A stretch of DNA of 64,000 nt from Poa pratensis (lineage: Eukaryota; Streptophyta; Magnoliopsida; Poales; Poaceae), in contig CAMZMU010000040.1 of assembly GCA_947311845.1 (NCBI GenBank), positions 52,805,986 to 52,869,985 of the forward strand, given 5' to 3'. Below the pieces are notes generated by a model. It made no database searches, had not been told where the DNA came from, and worked only from the letters and a program-made list of their open reading frames with translations. Shown here piece after piece: positions 56,469-64,000 of this stretch (within the stretch, counting starts at the first letter, position 1; each line of letters opens with the position of its first letter). The position numbers and the translations under genes were made by a program.

Positions 56469-57473
56469 TTGGCGGGGAAGGTTTTCCGCCAGGGTGTCTA
56501 CTGGCCAACAGTCCTGCACGACGCCGAGCAAATGGTCAAGACCTGCGAAACTTGCCAATACTACGCGAAGAACATCAATCAGCCAGCTCAAGCACTGCAA
56601 CCAATCCCAATATCCTGGCCGTTTGCAGTCTGGGGGCTAGACATCGTCGGCAAGTTGCCAAAGTCAGTTGGCGGACATGAAGACCTCTTTGTGGCTGTCG
56701 ACAAGTTCACGAAGTGGGTTGAAGTAATGCCAGTACCACGCCAGACGGCCCAGGCCGCCATCAAGTTCATCGAGGGGATTGTCTACCGCTTCGGAGTACC
56801 TAACAGAATCATCACGGATAATGGCACTCAGTTCACAAGTCGAGCCTTCCTCAACTTCTGTGAAGAATTGGGCATCAAGTTGTGCTTTGCGTCAGTATCC
56901 TATCCAAGGTGCAACGGTCAAGTGGAGCGAGCCAATGCGGAGGTCCTAAGAGGTCTAAAAACCAAAGCATTTGATAAGATGGAGAAGGGGAGGAATTGGA
57001 TTGATCACCTACCCAGTGTACTGTGGTCCCTCAGAACAACTCCAAGCCGAGCCACCAAAGAAACACCTTTCTTCCTTGTCTATGGAGCTGAAGCTGTCCT
57101 GCCAATAGAGCTAACGCACGGATCTCCCCGGATACTCGCATATGATGAAGATGCCCAAACTGAGCAAAGGATTGATGACATAAACATCCTGGAGGAAATG
57201 CGCTGTCGGGCGTCATTGCGGTCTGCTCGATACCAGCAAGGGCTGCGCCGGTATCACAGCCGTCATGTTCGATCCCGGGAATTACAGCCTGGAGACCTGG
57301 TTCTCCGCAAGATGCAAAATCTCGAGGGCTTGAACAAGATGTCAAGCAAGTGGGAAGGACCCTACCGGGTTACTCATACACTGAGACCCGGAGCAGTCTA
57401 TCTGGAAGACGAGAAAGGCAGGCCGGAAGGCAACGCCTGGAACATCGAGAATCTCCGCAAGTTCTACCCCTAA
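56469..57473 (+). CDS. Tat element integrase
   Basis: 334 codons open. The C-x2-C of the zinc-binding domain (CETCQYYAK) and the D,D,E core are visible: WGLDIVGKLP, IITDNGTQFTS, NGQVERANAEVL. The C-terminal domain has GDLVLRKMQNLEGLNKMSSK and WEGPYRVTHTL. The open frame ends NIENLRKFYP with stop TAA at 57471-57473, the usual end for this group. The His-His part of the zinc finger lies upstream, in the frame-broken 56365-56468 segment. No chromodomain. Confidence 0.92.
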   Translation: MAGKVFRQGVYWPTVLHDAEQMVKTCETCQYYAKNINQPAQALQPIPISWPFAVWGLDIVGKLPKSVGGHEDLFVAVDKFTKWVEVMPVPRQTAQAAIKFIEGIVYRFGVPNRIITDNGTQFTSRAFLNFCEELGIKLCFASVSYPRCNGQVERANAEVLRGLKTKAFDKMEKGRNWIDHLPSVLWSLRTTPSRATKETPFFLVYGAEAVLPIELTHGSPRILAYDEDAQTEQRIDDINILEEMRCRASLRSARYQQGLRRYHSRHVRSRELQPGDLVLRKMQNLEGLNKMSSKWEGPYRVTHTLRPGAVYLEDEKGRPEGNAWNIENLRKFYP

Positions 57474-58307
57474 TTACGAACATGAATCGCCAAACGTCGA
57501 ATCCGCTAAGCACGCCCAAGGGGCTAGTGTTCTGTAATAGGGTGTAAGAAGTCATCGCCAAGAAATAAAAGATAAGTGTTTCAATTCGTGAGCCTCAATT
57601 TATGTCGAGATGTGTGTTATCCGTAACAACCCCCAAGCAGGGGGCTGACATGGTGCCGGTGGCTGACGGGTCGAGCGCGAGTGGCCTATCAGTAGGCACT
57701 GCCACCCGATCGTGCCGTACTGCCGCGGAAAGGAGTGAACGGGCAGTGCTGTGTTTTAACGAACCTAAACACAGAAATGCACATTCAACTTTGCTTGCGG
57801 GTTGCTCCGGATGAAACACTATCTCGACATGAAAAGAGGGTCCATTCTTTCCTACTGAAAGTTTGTTGTGTGCAGCGCCTTCCCGGGACAGGAACTGACG
57901 ATGGAAAGCGGCTAAGGAGTTGGATACCCGGGAGGGACAGGATGGATCGAGGACACGGCAGAAAAACAGCTAAGTCCTTGCATCAGCATCCTGCACTTAG
58001 GCATAACATCTCGCTCGGAGTCAATATACCATCGACCTGCGCATGCTTGATAGTTGATGAGAGCCTTTGCGGGGGTAATGCTTCCACCCCAGCGAACGGT
58101 CCGTTTCCCTCTGGCCAAGTACCTGTGGACAGTGGAGTCAGGCGCCCGGAAGGTATAGCGCTCTTAGGGGTACTACTACTGTGTGCAGACAGTCAGGGTA
58201 TCTGGCACCTAAGGGACCTCCTCTGAAAACTTCACAGCGCGTTAGTGCAAAGGAAGATTTGGGATATGACCCTGGGAGTTGAGGCTAGGTTGCATTCATC
58301 TGAATTT
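57474..58307. other. Post-pol non-coding region of the Tat element
   Basis: About 830 bp after the integrase stop with no supported gene. Tat-group elements are known for long 3' regions. Confidence 0.6.
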
Positions 58308-58350
58308 AAATTCTGAATTACAATTCTGAATTACAATTCTGAATTACATT
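58308..58350. repeat. Short tandem repeat, ~15-bp unit
   Basis: AATTCTGAATTAC repeated about three times (58308-58350), next to the stop of the antisense open frame. Confidence 0.85.
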
Positions 58351-58984
58351 CAGTTGTGCAACTTCTTGAGTACATAATAAGCCTATGCTACTAAGGCCAG
58401 TCCAGGGCCACTGGCTGTGCAGACTTGTCTTCTGTTTGTTTTCTTTGCCGGGTGAGCTCTTGATTCCCGGGGACGCCTGGGGAAAGAGAGTGCACCTGCG
58501 CAGGACTTTTTCAGGCGTCTCGTGGGCGAGAGCCCTGGCAGCCCACCCGGGCACTCCCCGACCAAAGACCCGGAAGATCCCGTCCGCCAGCTCACCCATG
58601 GACTGACTCTCGGCCTGAAGCAGGAGACAGGCCAAGTCAAGCTCAAGTTTGATTAACAGAAAAGACGAAAAGTTAGAGTGATCACCTGCTCTATGGCCTC
58701 GAGTTCAGCCACGAGTTGGGACAACTCCGGGATCCCAGCTGTCCTCTCTCTCAGAACGGACCACAGGTATGCCCTGCGGATCGCCCTAACCCTAGCTTCC
58801 TCTTGAGCAGCAGGACCGGAGACGGCCGCTAGGCGGGCGAGATTTGAGCAACGGTAGGACGAGGCACGGCTTCGCATTCTTCGGCGGCTCGGGCCCCAGC
58901 TCCGTTGGGAGCCTCCGCCGCGATACGGAAGACCGACTCTGTCGTCGACACGTCGGACAGGGACATCTCCTCCTCTCCAGACAT
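58318..58984 (-). CDS. Antisense, apparently spliced ORF in the Tat 3' region
   Basis: I do not recognise the product. Minus-strand ATG at 58984 (MSGEEEMSLSDVSTTESVFR). After a net -1 frame break (about 58810-58890) it continues as QEEARVRAIRRAYLWSVLRE, then LSQLVAELEAIEQ up to 58686. A 71-bp intron fits at 58615-58685 (donor GTGATC, acceptor CTGCTTCAG) in phase 0. Exon 2 (from 58614) gives AESQSMGELADGIFRVFGRG and on to a stop at 58318. The protein would be about 200 aa, with a possible helical or coiled segment around the Leu/Glu-rich stretch. Antisense ORFs between pol and the 3' LTR are known for Tat-group elements such as maize Grande. The role is unknown. Confidence 0.5.
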
Positions 58985-59230
58985 TGCTCTGCGATCTATG
59001 GAGGGGAAGAGAAAGGAGCAAGGCGAGAAGATGTGTCAAGGGAGTTGGAGTTGGAGGGCCTTTTATAGACCTCCCACACTCCACCTACCCCTTGGCGCTA
59101 CGGCTGTTGCGTTAATGGGGCGCGTTTGGCGAAAAACCGCTCCCATTCACATCAAGTACGACACGAAGGCCAAGAGACAAAAAGGAGAACAAGTTCTTCT
59201 TCATTTCAAGATCTACAGCGGGGCTAATTT

Positions 59231-59967
59231 TTACAAACAAAAAGATTGGCTCCCGGCAAGCGAGGAGCACCGCCGTACAATGGAAGACGCTACTTCCAGA
59301 AGTACGTCGATGAGGCGGCCAAGAAGGAGGTCAAGGACATCTTCAGGACCGCCGTCTTGAAGCTCCTCGCCCTCAGGAAAGCAAGCTCTCCTCGGCCTTG
59401 ACGCTAGATGAGTTTTCCTCATCTTCGTCCTCGTCGAAGGAGCCAGAGCGCTGCTGCTCTCACTCTCGGCGCAGCATTCCACGCGCCCTCCTGCAGCACG
59501 GAAGATCTTCACGGCGAGTGTGGCGTCTCCGTCATACTTGCAGGCAAGATATTGCCCCCGAGTCAGGCGGCGGCAGCGGGCGAATGACTTCCACCCCTGA
59601 CCAAGGAGCATGGAGTCGTCGACGGTGTACTCCACCGAGATCCAGGAAGGGCCATTGGGACAGCCTTCCACCTGCAGCCACAAGCCCGGAGGCTTGTTGC
59701 TCTCCATCGCCATCGCAAAGGAGTCCGGAAGTTCAATCCGGCTGTGGATCTTGCGGCGCAGATCCAGGATGAACTCGAAGGGCGCGAAGCTCGTGTGGAT
59801 TGCAGCCCATGGGGGGGAAAAGGAGTTCTTCCGCGCCTCACGGTCCCCCTACCTCCATCGCCTCGCTTCGCTCGCCCTCTTGAGGCGGTGCTTCCGCGGC
59901 CACCGGAGCTTCTCTCCGTCGGGGCCGAAGCGCGAGGACGTCCCACTCCTCTCTTTCCTCTCGCCAT
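59231..59967 (-). CDS. Antisense B3-domain gene carried by the Tat element
   Basis: Minus-strand ATG at 59967 (MARGKRGVGRPRASAPTERS), with a basic Gly/Arg-rich N-terminus. After a net -1 frame break near 59790-59820 comes a B3-like domain: FEFILDLRRKIHSRIELPDSF, GLWLQVEGCPNGPSWISVEY, LLGQGWKSFARCRRLTRGQY, KYDGDATLAVKIF. It then runs on as CAESESSSALAPSTRTKMRK to a stop at 59231. It shares LGQGWKSFA and the layout (MARG start, basic tail, B3) with the B3 gene in the CACTA element, though the rest has diverged. Position is between the integrase and the 3' LTR, antisense to gag-pol. It could be an acquired host gene retained by the element. Confidence 0.72.
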
Positions 59968-60273
59968 TGGAGCTATTGGCCTGGGAAGGGAGAGATGGAT
60001 CAAGAAAGAAGAAGATGGGGACTTGCGAGGCGTTCGTCCGCTTTTATAGCGCGCGGAGCTCTTCTGTCTCCTGCCGTCTTCAGCTTCCCCGCAGCGGGAA
60101 TCGAGGAGGCAAACACAGTTATTCCCCCAAGCGGAATAACTCCAAGACCATCACGACGGCTGATGGACCAAAGCAAGGAAAGCGAGGCGTCGGGTACCCA
60201 CTTTGGCCAACTCTTTGGCCATAGCCCCGGCAGCAGCTGGAGCAAGAGCCGCCGGGACCATGCCCGGGGCTAC

Positions 60274-61234
60274 TGTCGCAGCAGTGGAACATGGGGTTCC
60301 CCTGATGCTGCCAAAGTGGGTCCTCCGCTGGGGCCCACCAAGAAGATGGACAAGGCAAGGAGTCAAGTACAGCAGATGGGTTAGCCCATCTGCCCAAGGA
60401 CACCCGACAAGTTCGACAGCAAGGCTCCGCGGCTAAGGACCGGGCGACCTTCCGGGGTCACCCCCTCGCCCTGAGAACCAGGCGGGATACCCGCGGGTCC
60501 GTGCGCCCGGCAGGAGGCCAGGCGCGTCCCCGGGTCCTCCATCCGTACCGCCGAGTGGATAAGATCGCCAGCTCGCTGGAAGCTGGTGGAAGACTTGGGC
60601 GCCAAGATGAAGGCCGCGCCCTGGTGACGTTGCCACGAGCGCAGTTGGTGGGGCGGACAGGCTTTGTCCGTCCCACCTTTTCCAAGGGCGGACGACCACG
60701 CCGCCTTCCGGAGAACGCTTGGAGGAGAGGACGCCACGTCTCCTCCAAGGACCGCCGAGGGGTTTTCCCGCAAAGACCCTTCACGTCTCTCACGTGCCCA
60801 TGTAGGATCCCCTTAGCCTATAAGAGGAGGACCATGGCACCGAGGAGGGAAGGTTAGAAAAGGAAGCAAGCTAGAGCCTAGGCAAGACTAGACTAGCGTT
60901 CGGAGGGTAGAGAGAGAGGTGATCTCCCCAGGGCAGGATCTGCTCTTCGCCTACCTCCGGCCGAAACTCTGCCGGGTTCACCCCAGAACACCCTTGTACA
61001 CCACACCATGATGAACCTCTCAATCCAGACATGCAGGAGTAGGGCTTTTAGCCTCCGGGCGGCCTGAACCTGGGTAACTCCGTGTGTCTTTCTGTGTGGT
61101 TTGCTCTCTCCCATTGACGAAGAACTTGGCAACCTTGCTCCCGGGTAAGGCGTCTTCCAGCCTCCTTCGCGCCCCGTGCCGAACCTAAAAAGGGGGTACC
61201 ATCTACTCCGGTGTCCGTCACCCGAGACACGACA
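60274..61234 (+). repeat. Tat element 3' LTR
   Basis: 961 bp, TGTCGCAGCAG...CACGACA, followed by target duplication GTGAC (61235-61239). It pairs with 27276-27852 plus 40921-41301. TATAAGAG at about 60819 is the likely TATA element. Confidence 0.95.
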
Positions 61235-61239
61235 GTGAC

Positions 61240-62640
61240 CAACCGATGTTTTCAAATACTTCAAGTAAGCATAGTACTCCGTAGGTGTTATTCAAACGAT
61301 GGTTTGGGGGACTGTCTTTTTCACATGTTGTGTTTTAGTTTCACCATTGATTCAATGATCGGACTGAACCTTGTGGAAACCGTGCAAGCCATCCAGCCGT
61401 GCGAGCTCGCTGTGTTTCCACTGCTCAGCCGCTCGCCGGCCCTCGCAGACGCACGTCGCAGCCCCCAGAGCTCTCCCTCGCTTGGGTGCAGGGGCTCTCC
61501 CAGATCCTTGGGGGGATCTGGTGGGCGGCCGGACGGCCGCCATTGGGGGCTTGTGGTGCTACTCCGGCGTCGTGGTCGGCGCCGAGTGGTCTTCAGTGTT
61601 GCCCGGCGTCCCCGTGCTGCTACGGTGGCCGTCGGGCTGCCAGATCCCGAGCCGCGTTGCTGGATCTGGGCCGGGCTAGGCCGGGCCGGGCCGGCTGTTC
61701 TGCAGGTGGGAACTCTGGCCTGCTCTCGCTTGTGCTCCATGTTGGGGCTGGAGCACTTCGCGGCCGATGGGGTGTAGGCCGTCGACGGCGGTTGGTGCTG
61801 TATTCTCCGCGTCCTCACGGCGGCGGCCGGCATCTGGCTGCGGATGGGTCTCGGTGAAAACCGTGCAGTGGTTGTGTCCGTTGCTGGTGACGACAACACC
61901 TCCGGGTGTCGTTCCCCTTGTTGAAGGCGTCGCCATGTAGACCCTCTCCTTTGTTCAGTACGCTGGGTTCCGCCCCTCCGTCCCATCTCGCTCCCGCCGG
62001 TGCTCCTTCGGTTTATGTTTACCTCGTAGCGGCTTGTGCTTTGGGGCTTTGGTGAAAACTTTGCAGGGCCTCCGTCTCTGCCGGCAACGACGACGTCTTC
62101 GCACGCCGCTTACCTTATTGGAGGCGTTGCTGCAAGCCCCCTCGAATTCCCAAACCCTGCTTGGTTCTCTTCCCCGACGGCGTGTCTTGGTGGTGGCGAT
62201 GTTGGTGTGGAGGAGGACGTTGGTTTCGACATCATCGGTGCCGTCTCCGTGCAACAGATGTCAAGGCGCTTCATGCGGTTCAAGCTATAGTCTAGTTTGG
62301 CTGTTTTGCCTTTGTTGTACTCTGTTGCTCTGAGGTGTGTGTGTGTTGGTGTTGTGGCTGGTTTCTCCAGCTTGTTCCTGTATGTTGTAACTCTTGGCCG
62401 GTTGTTGACTTTGTTAATTCAAAGCTGGGCTCACTTCGAGCCTTCCGTCTAAGTCGTGCATGCTCACGTATATCACAATTCCAGTTACACTCGACGAGAC
62501 GATGGAAACACATTCAGTTTCAGCTCCTGCCGCAGTGGTGTGAACGAACTTATCGTCGAAATGAAACTGAATCGGCGTACCTCTGCAGTAACAGCAATTT
62601 AATTACGTGCTTCGGCTCCCGAGGAGACAGCTCGGGGTAC
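61240..62640 (+). other. GC-rich, probably retroposon-derived non-coding region
   Basis: No supported gene. Between about 61370 and 62430, two diverged copies of a module (GGTGAAAACCGTGCAG... near 61853 and GGTGAAAACTTTGCAG... near 62050, each followed by a GACGAC and a GAGGCGT/AAGGCGTCG word) and a 3' part ending TTGACTTTGTTAATTCAAAG resemble the 3' untranslated ends of grass LINEs. No poly(A) tail or target duplication seen, so this stays tentative. Confidence 0.35.
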
Positions 62641-62682
62641 GTTTCAAGTTTGAACACGATGAGGTTATCATCAGAGAGGACG

Positions 62683-62690
62683 TATATAAA
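62683..62690 (+). promoter_or_regulatory. TATA box of the MATH-BTB gene
   Basis: GTATATAAATG context, 182 bp upstream of the ATG at 62865. Transcription would start near 62715. A 5' UTR intron is possible (donor GTAAAT at about 62769, acceptor CTCTCACAG ending at 62853). Confidence 0.75.
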
Positions 62691-62864
62691 TGCCGGCCCG
62701 TAGGCAGCGTCTATCCATCTCCTCTCTTCCTCTCTGACTCCGGCCAGAGCGATCCTCCATTGTTCTTGGTAAATGATATTACTATTCTGTGTGTTTCACC
62801 TACCCTTCGTCGATCTCACGATCCTCACCTCCTATGTTGTATGTCTCTCACAGGTCCACCGAGC

Positions 62865-64000
62865 ATGGCTTTCGCTGGCGTCTCTCTCGTCGGCGGTGAC
62901 GGGAGGCTGTGCGCCTCCACCGCGTGGCCCTTCGACTCCCACGCGGCCAGCGGGTATCACTTGCTCGTGGTCCAAGGTTTCTGGCGTACCTACGAAAAGC
63001 CACCCACTGGTGAATACATTAGATCTAGTACTTTCTTGGTTGGAGGACACCGCTGGTATCTCGAGTACTACCCTAATGGCTATGACTCCAAGTACGCCGG
63101 ATTTGTATCGGTTTCTCTTAACCTTGAGGACGACGACGATGATAATCAAGCGCAACCCGTGAAGGCTCAGGTTTCCCTCTGCTTCATCGACGAGTTTCAG
63201 TGGCTAATGTCAGTAGCCATTCATGATCGCAAAATTGAAGACTTTAGTCAAATTGCTGGACTCGTCATTGTAAAAGTCATGAAGAGGGAGACCTTGGAAA
63301 GATCGGCACGCCTAAAGGACGACAGGTTCATCATCCGCTGCGACGTCGTTGTTGTCAAGGCAGAAATCACGGAGGACAGTGCTCACATCCAAGTTCCGCC
63401 GTCAGACATGTCAACCCAATTCAAGAAGCTCCTCCTGACCAAGGAGGGTGCTGATGTGACGTTTGAGGTTGGTGGTAAGATGTTCGCTGCACACCGGTGC
63501 GTGCTTGCAGCGCGATCTACCGTCTTCAAGGCACAGCTATTTGGCGATATTCTTGAGAACGGTACTGTGAAGATAGAAGACATGGAAGCAAATGTGTTTC
63601 AGGCCTTGCTTTTATTCATCTACACCGACACAATGTAATACGGTTAATGGACGACGAGGAGGAGGGAGTAGAAGAAGTGGAGGAGGAGGAGGAGGGAGAA
63701 ACCAAAGCTGAAGAAGAGGATGAAGATGACATGGAGGAGAACGAGGGAGAAACCCAAGCCGAAGAAGAGGGTAGGTATCCATTGGCGCTGCTGAAGTTGC
63801 ATGAAGCTGCGAATAGATATGATCTCCACAGGCTTAAGGTTATATGCCAAGAGCGTTGGTCACATCCATACGCCTGAGCACGGTGGCAGACATTGTTGTT
63901 GTAGCTCAATAGAGACGTTGCCGGTGGTTGAAGGAGGAGTGCTTGGAGTTCATCAAGTCTCATACAAGCTTGCACAAAGATTTCACGAACGAGGAAGTTG
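62865..64000 (+). pseudogene. MATH-BTB (BPM-like) gene, C-terminus broken, runs off the window
   Basis: MATH-BTB proteins are substrate adaptors for CUL3 ubiquitin ligases. The first 257 codons from the ATG at 62865 (MAFAGVSLVGG) are open. MATH domain about 20-140 (GYHLLVVQGFWRTY, GEYIRSSTFLVGGHRWYLEY, YPNGYDSKYAGFVSVSLNL). BTB domain about 190 to the break (TKEGADVTFEVGGKMFAAHR, CVLAARSTVFKAQLFG, FQALLLFIYTDTM). A stop at 63636-63638 lies where family members read on into the end of the BTB domain. The rest continues in other frames: an acidic Glu/Asp-rich insert and LHEAANRYDLHRLKVICQER (63647-63862), then STVADIVVVAQ, an in-frame TAG, and LKEECLEFIKSH (63871 onward). The long acidic insert, two frame changes and the nonsense codon point to a pseudogene. 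The N-terminal extension open from 62607 is ignored because it would lie upstream of the promoter. Confidence 0.85.

Larger units (their letters stand above)
27276..61234 (+). mobile_element. Ty3/gypsy (Tat-type) retrotransposon, host of the nested block
   Basis: The 5-bp target duplication GTGAC is perfect (27271-27275 and 61235-61239). The 5' LTR is 27276-27852 plus 40921-41301 (958 bp after removing an insertion). The 3' LTR is 60274-61234 (961 bp). After the 5' LTR comes TGGCGCGCCAGGTAGGGGG, a PBS-like site. Order: gag with zinc knuckle, protease, RT, RNase H, a second RNase H, integrase (to 57473), then about 2.8 kb with antisense open frames before the 3' LTR. The second RNase H plus the long 3' region point to the Tat/Retand/Grande group. 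Three later elements lie inside (27853-40915, 43858-50437, 51266-54706). Removing them leaves about 10.9 kb. The 5' LTR starts TATCGC where the 3' LTR has TGTCGC, so one end has mutated. Confidence 0.95.

Noticed and set aside
62607..62864. N-terminal extension of the MATH-BTB frame
   Set aside because: It would start upstream of the TATA box at 62683; the MATH domain fits the ATG at 62865.
1..64000. tRNA, rRNA, CRISPR, bacterial or viral genes
   Set aside because: None recognised; the tRNA-like words found are primer binding sites of retrotransposons.

Overview
This is a plant nuclear window, almost certainly from a Triticeae grass (wheat, Aegilops, barley or rye group). The evidence is GC-rich monocot genes with typical GT-AG introns, a Stowaway-type 'CTCCCTCCGT' fragment, several kinds of LTR retrotransposon nested inside one another, a CACTA transposon with cargo genes, and a MATH-BTB gene of the kind expanded in grasses. 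There are no operons, CRISPR arrays or prokaryotic signals.

Layout. (1) 573-12408 (+): the 3' half of a callose synthase (glucan synthase-like) gene in 18 exons. The exon 13/14 intron carries a sense-oriented 5.1-kb Ty1/copia element (4921-10061) with identical 97-bp LTRs. (2) 13.5-14.15 kb: a decayed LINE. (3) 14287-19494 (-): a second Ty1/copia element that has lost its protease active site. (4) 20316-21071 (+): an intact single-exon PPPDE (DeSI-like) thiol peptidase gene. (5) 24680-25657 (-): an intact single-exon DUF868 gene. (6) 26.2-26.9 kb: two inverted-repeat (MITE-like) elements. (7) 27276-61234: one 34-kb nested block. Its host is a Ty3/gypsy element of the Tat type (two RNase H domains), about 10.9 kb once the insertions are removed, with 5-bp target duplication GTGAC. 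Inserted in it are a 13-kb chromodomain gypsy element (27853-40915, in the 5' LTR, itself hit by a LINE), a 6.6-kb non-coding LTR element (43858-50437) and a 3.4-kb CACTA element (51266-54706, inside the reverse transcriptase). (8) 62865 to the window end (+): a MATH-BTB gene with a clear TATA box but a broken C-terminus.

The most interesting content is cargo. The CACTA element carries a DEDDy 3'-5' exonuclease-like gene (+) and a B3-domain gene (-). The Tat element carries, antisense between pol and its 3' LTR, a second related B3-domain gene and a separate spliced open reading frame. Two unrelated transposon classes in one window thus carry B3 proteins that share the string LGQGWKSFA and an MARG, Gly/Arg-rich N-terminus.

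Caution: the single-base frame breaks in the callose synthase, exonuclease, both B3 genes, the antisense ORF and the MATH-BTB gene are all net -1, several of them in short homopolymers. This may be decay, but it also looks like residual deletion errors in a long-read assembly.
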